This document shows positions 1-12,000 of a stretch of 64,000 nucleotides of DNA, one piece after another. A program made the position numbers and the translations under genes. Origin of the DNA: Ancylostoma caninum (lineage: Eukaryota > Nematoda > Chromadorea > Rhabditida > Ancylostomatidae). The first letter of the stretch is position 1, and each line of letters starts with the position of its first letter. The notes beneath the pieces were generated by a model. It was not told where the DNA came from. It did not search any database and worked only from the letters and a program-made list of their open reading frames with translations. The stretch lies in contig JBAJFG010000006.1 in the NCBI GenBank assembly GCA_037903475.1, positions 62,001 through 126,000 on the forward strand. Direction: 5' to 3'.

Positions 1-3000
1 TGAAAGGACTGTCCCATTCGTCGATGCTGTTCTCTTTCCAGCCATGGATCATAAAGTCGTCCTCGCTCCATCTGGTGAATAAACAAATCTTAAGGACAAA
101 TTTCAACTGTAAAAGCACTGCTGGACCTGCAATGTTACGGGAGTGCTGACAGTGATTGAAAGGAAAGTGAGCTAATTGGTGAAGCTGAATAACAAATAAA
201 TCCAGCTAAGTTTAGTGATATTAGAAAGCCTACCAATTCAAAGGGAGAATATTCTAGAGCGAGAACAACAAACCAAAAGGATTAGAGCACACAAGAAAGT
301 GAAGTGAGGAAACACGGACGATGAAGAGGACCGGGTCATTGCGGACTATAATTGAGATCATTCGTACTTTAAAGGCAGCACGAGTCGAGATCCTCGACTC
401 GGACCTGAGCTGGGAACCATAAAGTGGGAGACGCGCACATTACGAATCTGCGAAGAACACACAGTTAGTAACGACTCACTTGCAGAAAACAGCGAACTGC
501 CGTCGCGTACACGCCCGGTCGGCCAGTGTTTCGGAGGGCTCGACGCGCCAGCTCACGCATTTAAACGCACGCGGGCTGCTACCGATTCCCTGTCTCCGTG
601 CTGGGACCACCCATTTGCGCACGCAGGGCGCCGCCGAAGTGCTCGCCCGCGCAAGCACGCGATTTCATCACCGGATATGAGCAATACACCCCCAAAAAAC
701 CCCAAAATCCGGCGAACTCACAAACACGATTCCGAAGGGTGCTGCTTCAACGGTGAGGTGTAGTTAATCCTTGTGCAGGCGGCGCCTTTGGTCTCTGTAG
801 ACACATTCGTATGTTCTTCGTTCAACAAAGCACGTAAATTATAGAGTTGAAACATTTCAAATCTCGACTATACATGTAGTAGTCGATCTACTCTAACTCA
901 TTCGAACAAATGAATATTAATCAAAAGGGAATTTCGAAAGTGTCCGAATTCGAAAATTCGAATGGTCGAATACTTGAACAATTGAGTATTCGAGTAAGTT
1001 TCACCTTCAAAGTGCTAGGAAAGTGTAGATGCTTTTGTCCGATTCCTGAAGACTATAATTTCCTTAATATATTGATTTCCTTCCGTGGTCAGAAATTTCT
1101 GAAGGAAGCCAGGCACTTGTGTACTGTGAATGTGGGAGTGTTCGCTATCGTTAGCAATCATGGAAATCGAGAGACGCACAGACATCACAATTCCACTTTT
1201 ACATTTTAAGAGCGACAGGCTGATTGTCCGGCTCGAGACGGACTCTCGCGCTTCTTTTACCCTCGCTTTGCTCTCCACGCTTTCGAAGTGACACGCTCCC
1301 CATTGGTGGAGACTCCAACCACCACTCTCGCAGCTGTGAATCCATTCAATGGTATATTCCCCACTACTAGACGCCGGCGCACCCCCTTTGCACTTGTGGA
1401 TCCGTTCAACTACACATTGCACACAACTGGACGTCGGCTCACCACTCCCGCATCCGTGGACCCGTCCGGTAGTATTTTTCCCACTACTGGACGCCTGCGT
1501 ATCTCTTCCATAGCAGTAGCCCTTTTCTTGTCTCCCGACGTCCGTGTCGGCGCAACCATCATCCGTACCATTCCTCGTCCACCTGACTTATCCTTTTCTT
1601 TCTGACGGCATCGTGCCCACCTCTTCCCCTTCATACGGTCTTGTAATCATAGGCCTGTACCACTCACTCCAACTGGGGCATGAACAATTTTCGGTTATTA
1701 TGAGAACTAAACATATCTGAACATGACAAAATTGGCACGAAACACATGTATATCAAGGCAAAAGTCAAAATTTGCACCCTTTTCGTAAATAACGCGATGC
1801 AACACGATGGTGTAGGTAGCTTTCGAAGACAAAGGCTGTTTCTCTTGCACTTATGCACACACACGCACATGAAATGCCAATTAATATTAACTATGATTCC
1901 ACTCTTGCACTACAAGAAGCACCTTTCGATGCATCCGAAGTGCATATGATTAACCGATCCCACTGCTCAACTCTAATACAAAACTAGATTAGCCGCTGTA
2001 TGAACACTGATAAGCACAAGTTTTGTAGCCATTTGCATGCTCTTATCTTGTGCTATGTTCCGATTTCGTTTTTTGTTTTAACCGCTTGGCTAAATGTCTA
2101 GTCACAATATTTCGCGAAAATTTAAGTTTTATGAGATTCCCCCTGTTCCGGGAAGTTTCAGGGCAGCAATAATGTCCAATTGAGTCGAACTTTCGTGGTC
2201 GAAATGGTTGGGCGCTGCCTTGAGCAAAACCGCTTACCGCTTTTTGAGTTGAGCCATGGGAGTGTAAACGAGAAACTTAGACGTTCATGATTGTAGCAAG
2301 GTTTCATGTAGAACATTGTTATTCTGTTTGATGGCACTTTTGTCAAAGTAATGTTGTTCACAAAAGCTGCACAGTGAAACTCATCAACTTCAGCTTGGTA
2401 CAGCGTTCTGATCGCCTAATCCGGAGCTAAGATGTTGAAAAAGATTCCACTACAAAAACACACACTGCCCCTGATCATATCTCATTGCCCGCTGGAGGTA
2501 CTGTTTTTGAAGTATGCCAAAATAAGTGGAACATTCTCAGGAAGTAGTTATAGAATTCATGAACAGCCTCCCAAATAAGCATCATGTCCCAACTTTCAGC
2601 GAAAAAATCCATGGTCATGCCCAGTTTTGTTTGTTTAACGAGCCGAGCAATGCAGATTAGAATGTTCACAATTTCTTTGGCGTTGGAGTTCAGCAGAAAC
2701 CAAGAAAGAAATGTGTTTTCTCCTTTATCACAAACTGCCTTCGAATGTCGAATATACTTTTCGAATACTCGAATGGGTTCGAATAGTGCACATGTGGAAT
2801 ATCAGAGTTTGAATATGTTCGAACGGTATATGGATTTTTCGCAGTGGTGGTAGAAAACTTACTGAAACTATACATTTAGCCCCAGCTAACGAGGAACACC
2901 GGCATTATTAAAGTGAACTTTGTTGACCAAAATACGCACATCTAAGTGTGGTGGTCGAACACTGAAGCAAACTTGGGACTGTACTTGCAGGTGAACTCAA

Positions 3001-6000
3001 AGTTCAAAATCGAACACACCGTCAGGCTAAACTCTCTGCCAGCAGGTTAGAACGAGGACACGGGGAGTGGAAGAGTGTGCGGCACGCGAGACGAAAAGGG
3101 TGACCTAGTCGTTCCCCGAGAAAATCATCCAAAGGACTTTTTGTTCATGGTTCGAGTTCATCATTGCAGCCAGTCGAGCTTGCACTGGCTCATTTTCGAC
3201 GGACGATTCCGGGTACATCCAGCTCATCAATCTTCTCGCTGTCTGGATCGCCATAAAATTACGTCGGAGAGCAATCATTAAGCCGGAGGGCATCGATAAT
3301 CCGGACTTCCTCATGGATGATTTTGATTGCTAAGCCTCGCATCTTTCCATGTTAATCACAGCACCTTACCAGGTTATATCCTACATATTTTATGAGCACA
3401 GAAATGTATTTGTAAGCTTAGCGCATCAAAGTTAGGTTACGCGAAAAGAGATTCACTAATCGCTTAAATTATAATGCATCGCATAAAATCCGGCAGCTAT
3501 GGAGACTGTGGTGCGAAGGTATGTCAGCACTACCTGAGGAGATCGACTATTTGATAGTTGAAATTTTTTTCGGCTAAAGCTTTCTCATTTGAACACCGCG
3601 GTTGTTTAGCTGGCTCATAGCTTGCTTACGGTTACAAACTGGAGCCGACAGCTAACCGCGACTTCCCGCTCAGCTTTTCGTCAATGTTTCAAGAGGTTTA
3701 CTACCACCCCAGATCTGTTCGAATACGAATCTTCAGGTATAGCTTTAGTATATTAGCTTCGAAAACCCTGCAGGAAAACACGTCGAACGGATTGAAATAA
3801 ATTAGATGACATTCCAAGACTTTCTTTCATTGCTTACTTCTGTGCACAATATTTTCCGAAGTTATGGTCTAGAAAGTCGCAACTGCTATATTTTCATAAG
3901 TTTTCTTCAGTTCTTCAGTATTTTGAGCGATTTCATCTTGAGAGTTGAAAACTGAGGTCTGAAGCATTTTTCACACAGATCTTTTTATCAGATATTCATT
4001 ATTATTCCGGGTTTTATAGAGCGTAAATGTCGTATTAGATGATAAATCCATTTTCCAGGAGCTTCCTTGCGCTATCATCATTCCCTTCTTCGGAGTTTAT
4101 ATGTCCCGCTACGCGGATGTCAGGCGCACATGTACAGTGATCGGGTCTATGCAAGCTAGCTCTAGTGGATACCGGAAGGGCCACATTGGCATAAGGGTCT
4201 AGGCAGCATGTCCACATGTATGTGGCAATCCTTTGTCATCTACGTACTGTAATGACTATCTAGTAACGAATTGCACAGTGAACGTCCTCAGAAGCAAAAG
4301 TTTCCATGGAGGCTACCTTTGAAGATCTAATGAAAGCGTTGAAGATTTCCGGGCAACATAATACATTGTAGTTATCACGATCATACCATAATAGGATAAA
4401 GAGCAAAGACAGGGGCTCACTCTTCATTTGTGATCCATCCGTCACGTGCAAAAGCTTCGCCTTTTCGGTAAATGTGAATTTTACCCAGCCACACCGTCGT
4501 AGCACCCAAGGCCAATCGCACGCACATCACGGTCGCCATGTATGTTTTGTAGTTCGAACCATTCCGCCAGTACTTATTACAAACTGCGTACTCTTTGACA
4601 GCATCAGGAATCAACAACTCAAGAAGCAACATCTAAAATTAACCCGTAACTCTGTTTTGCTTCCTTATTTCAAATTCATTCAGCTTAAGGCTCGTTAATG
4701 AAGTTGGAACTTAGTTGCAATTCTTGCTTATTAGTTGTCAGAAATTCTCATAAGGGAACCCTACCATAAGTCCTCCCTGGTCGTATCCGTTCCAAGATGG
4801 TGGCTGCTTGAACTCTTGCTCAGCCCACTTTCGGAGAAACTCGTTGCCGAATGGTGTGTTCTTAACCTGCATTTGAAAATGAATGGTAGGAATAAAGCTA
4901 GCTTTGCTATTGAGAACAAAGAATACGCAGGAACCTTACTATGTAATTAGCGGCCATTATCTCCCAGTTATAGAACCGCTCATAGAGTATAACGCTCACT
5001 CTGTCATCTATCCATTCTTCAATACAGTGGTTGGGATTTACAACTCCTTGAAAAAAAACTAAAAATTAGAAATTTGACGAGTGATCGCAAAGGTCTGCTT
5101 TTCTGTTGCAGTGTTGCAGTGTCAGAAATGAGGTAAACGTTATAGTGAGGTGAAGGTGGCATTGTGTTTCTCCGATGAGAGACTGAATATTTTTTGACTG
5201 TGTAATATACGTAGCATTGTTTCATGCCTGGATTCCACAAATTTTTTGAAAACAAGCATACAGGGTGATACACCATTGAAGATAGAACATGCCACCATTT
5301 GCCTTTATAATAGGCCGAAGTTGAGTGGCGAGCGCCTCTGCTGCGGCACGGTGGTGGTTAACAGGTGAGTCATCTCAAAATTCTCCTCCAAAAACATGTT
5401 GACTTCGAATTGGTGCTGCAGAGAGTTGGCCCTTAGAAGAGGATTCCGATCTTGCAGCGCTCTAATACAGGCGGCTCATAGACGAATTTCCCAGTATTAA
5501 CGAAGCATAACTTCGCCGTTGCATAAAATTAGAGGTTTCAAGCTCTCTACACTCTCAGAATGCTGTGTGAAAAAATTCAGCATGATGTGAACCACGGATA
5601 TTTGAGAAAATTCGTTCTCACACAACGTTTGGTCAATAGCGTACTGGAATTTCTGAATTCAAAGATGGGGTTCCAGTGTTGCCTCTAAACTCGTCAGTAC
5701 TTTTGTTACGTCTATTCCATATTAGTATGGTAGAGAAGGTTTGCTTCGCTCTGATTAGTGGTTCCTTTTTCATGGTGACCGTGATGTACCGTGAAGCGCT
5801 GGCGCGCGCTAGAGGCAGCTCCCACAGAAATTTTGGTTTTACGTAATATGCTATAAATATAGTTCTAGCAGTAGAGCGTATGCAAAAACAGACATCTTCA
5901 AATCCTGAGGCAGCTTCCATTGCGATTTTCCCAGGCATTTGCGTAGCAATATCCGGATCAAAAGTGGGCTCTACATACATAATTTGGGTAGTGCGACAAA

Positions 6001-9000
6001 TTCAACAGTACTTTAAAATCAATGTTGATCAACATTTTAAAATCGAAAAACCTCGCTCCAGAGCTGGGCTGGAGGAAACGAGCGGCTTGGGGAGCTTATA
6101 AGAGCATCGAGGACGTAGTGAAGAAGACGAAAGACACCAGGCTCCGTGCCTGCCTCTTCAACACAACCGTTCTCCCTGCCTTGACCCACGCCTCAGAAAC
6201 CTGGGCGTTGCGCAAGCAGGATGAGAATGCGGTTAGCGTCGTTGAACACTCAATCGAGAAGGTGATGCTAGGAATAACCCGCCTCACGCAAGTGAGGGTT
6301 GGAATACGGCGCTCCACGCTTCGTCAACAATCGAAGATCAAGGACGCTGCCGCTTACGCCAAGTTGAGTAAGGTTAGGTGGGCCGGACACGTGATGCGTT
6401 TTAACGACAACCGTTGGACAAGAGCCGTCAGCGACTGGACTTCACGGGACGTTAAGCGCACGACAGGAGGACCACCGACCTGATGGTCAGACTTCTTCAC
6501 GCTGTCCTTCAAGGATAGATACGATGCTCTCCGTGTCCCTCGAACGGACAGAATCCACTGGACAACTCTGGCTCGCGAAAGGGACAAATCGAAGGATTGC
6601 TGGCGCCCGCTCGGTATACCCGAAGATCAACGGGAGTAAAGGTGATCAAGGTGATCAAGTAAAATTGTCATTTGGCCGTTTTCTTCTCTCCATCCGATTG
6701 TTCGTCTGTCGCATTCCAGAACTGACAGAATTTTCAAAATAATTTTTCAACAATCGAATTTTATACTTTCACGTGCCGGGCCAAAGTGAGCAGGGTCAGA
6801 TCCTTGGATCGGACTGTCGAACCTATGCACCCACACAATAGGCTATTATCATGAAGCATCCCTCTCGATGAATCTAGTCCGAAAAAACAAACACAGGAAT
6901 TGGAATCACACATTGGAATTTTCAGTGCTCTTAAATTGGTTGCAGCGTCTCAACACTATTCCCCTCTTGAAACTCTTTGATATAGTTGAAAAAGGCGTAG
7001 TTGCTAGCAGATTGGTCCATCAGGAAACCTGCTGAGACACAGGAAGTTAACTCCCCACATTTAGAAAAATCCGAATATAGCTTATTGAGATAGGCCTCAA
7101 ATTCTCCCGAGGGCTAAAGAAAAGATGATTCGCGAAACTTACATCTTAAGCGGGACTTCTGATTGAATCTTGAAAAACAACAGGATAACGGTGCTAACAC
7201 CTCGAAATAAACAAAGTAAACATATGTTGTAATCGGAACAAATCTCTCTACAGAACGACGCGTGCATGGTGTTAGAGTGAGTCGAAAACCCTTCAAAATC
7301 TATGAAGAAATTTTATGCCGAAACTTATGAGATGTTCATCCATGAACGTCTTTTTTCTCGACAAAAAATGAACAGCAATCTACTTTACCTGTATCAGCAT
7401 CTAGCACAAGCAGCCAATCTGTTTCTGGTAAGAAAAGTGTGGCAGCGCAGTGTTTTTTGTAGTAAATCTGATGATCAATAAAAATATATATTCCTAGAGA
7501 AAAAAGAAGCTGGGAACTGGCATTGGATACTGATATTGGACCACGTTACCACTTGATGTTTCTGGCATCTCTTTTGAACGAGAGGGTGAGTGTCAAGGTC
7601 CACAACAACCAAATTGTATCTGGTACTCTTCAAATAGCACAACAGCGTCCGCTGAGACACTTCATACATTCTAAATATCAAACCCTTACCCAAAACAAGC
7701 TTGTGTTTCAGAAGTGCGTAACAACCATATCCATCAACTAACACTTTTCTGCTAGTCCCGGTATAGGCAACAAAGACGGTGATTTTACCGAAAACTTGCG
7801 GACAGTCCTCCATATTTTTCCGCTTTTGAAAGATATTTCTGAAAAAAAAGAAACAATGTTTGAAAAAAAATTAACCATTAATAAGCTAATGCTCATTATC
7901 ATCGTTTCACGAGTCTCAATCTGTCCGCTCAATATTCCACCACAGGTATTCTTATTTTTCTGACATCCTTTTCCAATATAGAATTATAGAAGAAGGATTT
8001 TCGAGAGTGTGGCAAGATAGGGAGAAAAAGGACGGTCTGAAGAGTGGAGTGATCCACATAGGAGTTTCATGATCCATTTTGGTGCTCAGATTGGAGGGGC
8101 ATCACACCCTGTACAGGATGCATCAAAATCGGGGCACCAGCTGCAGTATGCTCTAACTGCCATTCGTGCTCTTCACCCGTCCACTTAACAGCTTAGCTGT
8201 CATGCATCATTGAGATTACCCAGGCTTCCATAACCTGTGAAATATCAAAGTGTTCACCCATTATTGCGGTGCTATGGATAAAGTGTGCTAGGGTTCAGCG
8301 GCTGGTATCTTCACAAGTGAAAAACCGTTATAATTTTGTGCTTTACGAAAGATTCGCTCGACACTCGGACAGCGCTGTCAACGTCCGACCTCTCTTTTAT
8401 TTTTAGGTACGTGCTTTTTCCATTCTCTTCTAGTCCTTGTTAGTCATTTACTCTGACTATGTTTTTGTTCCGATTCTATCTTCAGGTATTTCCGCTGCTA
8501 TTTCTGGGTGTTTGTACAGTTTTTTTTCATGTACTTGAACTGCTTCTGTTGTGTGACATTACTGCTCCAAATTAGGAACGTACCACAGTGCCGAATGCAG
8601 AAAGGTGGGGCGGAACGGTGTGCGAGAATGGGTCGCCTAATGTTTCAAATTACTCCATAAATTAGACAAAAATAGACAAAAATGTTGTGCAAGTTTATTC
8701 TTATAGCTTGTTTTTATTACCATTTTTAGAACAATATTAATCATTTGATACAATCAAGGTTAATATTTCTAGCAATCTTATTTTTTTCGGTCTACGGAGT
8801 GGCGGAGTTATCTTTTTTTCAACGCCACCTCCCCCTGGCTAGGTAAGCGAAACAAAGGAAAATACGAGCCAGAACAGATATCATCAAGCATAGTGAGAGA
8901 ATCTACTGAAACATCGTTGAGGAGCTTCGACATCTCCGAGCCAAAATCATTTAGTAGATTGTAGATCAACCTTGGAATGATTACTATTCTATAATATCAA

Positions 9001-12000
9001 AAAGAGTTTTGGAAATCTGGTTTTACTTCTGCACGGCTTCCTTTAATTTCATGTTAGTGCGAAATTAATTGCCGTTCCGGGGTATGGTCAAATTTACTTC
9101 TCTTCTGTGGAATTTGAGCAACTCCAAGCCAACTTCTGTAACCTTCTGTGAGGGCTTTCTCTTTTCACTCAAAAGCCACTTGAATATTCAGGTTAGCTCT
9201 TTTCAGTACGTTTTTGTAGGTTCGCGAACAAATGATGAGCCGACGCATTTCTCGGGTAATCGTAGTTGATGATTTCAAATCACTGCGATATCCGATAATC
9301 CCTGCATTCGTCTTAGCTTGGAGCATCCTCAACACGGGCAGCAAGCTGGAGGTTTGCGAAGATTTCTTCCTACTATTTGAACTGAAATGTGACCATGGTC
9401 GCAGGATGTCGCCGGAAGATCAGGCGTTGAGAATAGACATGGAACCTAAACCGGATTATACCATCCGGACGATGGGAGCAGGGATGGACGCTCAATATAT
9501 TACTGTTCCAAAAAATCTGATTTCCATCAACAGGGTAAGAAAGGTGTGGAGGTGAACGCCTAACGATCTGACCCATGACCAGCGTCGCGACATGTTTTCT
9601 GACTCAATTTTTCATATCAAAATTACCCACTTCTAAACCATGCCATGACTGTGAATGAAACTGGGTTCCTGTACAATAACAAGAGCTGCAAATGAGTATG
9701 GGTAGAGATATTTTCATTCTTCCCAAACTAGATCACCTCTCTAGGAAGGTTGTGTAGACAGATATGGTTGGCAGTGGCGAGCAGAATTAAGTTTTTCCTT
9801 GCTTCAGGGTGGCGCTAAGCCTCTCACTCAAAACTCACCCGGGGGGAAAATTGGCGCAGTAAGGCATCGAAGTTCTCATTCATTCTCCTCTTTCTCAGAC
9901 CTTTCCGGTACTGATTATCACTTCTACCTAGTCCACTTCTACCTAGTCCTGGAGCAAACCTGCGACAGCAGCACATTGATGGTCTAGCGCATGCCGAAAT
10001 TGCCTTCCAAAAGTTCGTACTTTTACATTTCACTTTAGAGGCATACCATTTTCATTATATTGTTGGCGAAATTGGCATTCTCACGATCGTTGGTATTCGG
10101 TTACTCACCCTTCCAAAGATGCATCCGGGCTCTCAACTGTCTTTGGAAATGCAATATTCATAGACATTAAGGGTCGTGAAAATGCCAACTACCGGATGGC
10201 CCCAGTTACTAAAGGTGTGTGAACGGAAAGTGATGATCCCGCTTTTTCTCAACATGGTTGCATAACTTCGGTGAGGATTGAGAAAGTCGATGGAATTTAT
10301 TGCTTTTCGGAGTGTCCTCGTTTCTTAAAAGAACAGAAATGATGTCACAGTTGAAGGTGAATGCTCACATTGAAAACAAGTTTGGCTTTATCTCTCCGCA
10401 AAGGGATGTAGAAATTTTGTGGGCTCGTGTGGTTCACCCCAGGCACAAACTGGAAAATACGCCCAGCTAAAAGTAAAAGTGAAACCCCACTTCAACCTCG
10501 ACGTGACTTGTTTCTCCCTTCTCCGTTCGCTCCCTCACCTGCTGTTATATACCACCTCACGTGTTGTCTTCTTCACAAGACGTGGTGTTCACTCTTGTAA
10601 TTTCACGTCCACGTGCACGACCACCTCTAACATGAAATTACAGTACCGTTGCGTTTTGATAGCGAAAGGAAGAGTGCGCGTGGAATGCCTGCTGGCATCC
10701 CACGCGGTTTCTCGTTTGCCGGCACTGAGTGGGTCTCACGGTCATACGACAGATTTTTGCATCCGTGCAGCGCCCGCACCAGGGCTGTGCGTTAGGAAAA
10801 TTTCAGATTTCGTTAATCCGTTAATTCGTTACGTTAGGACAAAAATGACCGTTACGCCTTGATGCGTTAATCCGTCAATCCATTAATTCGTTAGAAGACA
10901 GATTTGTGAATCTTTTGATAAGTTCCATCATGTAACAAGTTGTCAAGTTCCCTGAATGATTCCCTGAACAAGGCAAATATGCTTCAGATTTATTAAAAAA
11001 TACCATTATTATTAAAAATACCACTATTATTCACCTCTGGCTCTGGAAATATAGCAAGAAGAAAACATTTAAAATGACAACTCCTCTTCAATACTTACGG
11101 AAAACAAGCATAGGCAACTGTCAGACGGCTGAGAATAGACCAGCGTTTGACATGCCTCCGGTTAAGAGTTGGGTTTGCTCTACAGTTAGATTAAGGTTTG
11201 ATTTCGCTTCACAATTTCCACAGTGAATACTTGGCAATAGGAACGGATGAGAGCTCATAAAAGCAAGGGCCCACTCATGCTCGTGGTTGAGCTAATGGTA
11301 GATTCTGCATTTGCATCTCTTCCCGATTTCAGCGGCATACGTACATAAGTTCTAAACCCTTTTTTTCGGAAAGGGCCTGTTACAGTTTTCTTAGAAAACC
11401 TGACGTGTGAAGCCGTTGATCTTATCGACTGAACACTCCAATACTCGTCGACCAACGCTGTAGCCGTGGTAGTTAGCCAGAACAGCCTGGAGCGATCCGC
11501 CACCCGGCTCCGAGGACCCGGTAATTTTCCCATTTCAAAATCCGGGCTTTCATCAATTGGGCCCGTTGGTTTACTTAGTGGGACCAACATGGACAGGAGG
11601 TCGAGGATATGCTGATACCTCTAGCACGCGGAACAAGGTGGGCCCCATGCCTACATAGGCAAGGACCCACCTTGTTATCTGTGTTCGAGTTACTAGCATA
11701 TCCTAGACTTTCTCGCCATGCTGATCCGAGGGATGTACAACAACAGGCACAAGATCGACGAAAACTTCGTTTTTGAAATGTCGAACTGGCTTTAAATTTG
11801 GAGCAGGAGGAGGATTGCTCCAAGCGGTGCTGGCTGCCGGCTACGACTGCAGCGTTGGCCAATGAGGCCTGTCAACTCGGGATAGCGAGCTGTTACAAAC
11901 CCCGCGTCAGCAGACGGGTTCAAGAAAAATTTTGAGGTGAATTATGTGTACGCTGGAATCAGCGTGTCGAGGAGATGCAGAGTCTGCTATTAGCTCAATC

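Noticed and set aside
910..1209. 99-codon ORF near the TTCGAA-rich patch
   Set aside because: Lies in a DUF273 intron, starts inside repeat words, and has no recognisable protein features.
3105..3314. Candidate terminal exon of the DUF273 gene (DFLFMV-like words)
   Set aside because: The similarity is on the wrong strand and in a broken frame; the correct phase-matched exon with DDFMIHGWK is at 71-1.
7523..7741. Plus-strand frame with LDTDIG resembling the DxD motif
   Set aside because: It is the complement of DUF273 exon 2; the real LDADTG motif is on the minus strand at 7389-7467.
5258..8112. TACAGGGTGATACACC near 5258 and ATCACACCCTGTA near 8112 as ends of one 2.9-kb mariner element
   Set aside because: Inverted similarity stops after about 8 bp, and DUF273 exons lie between them.
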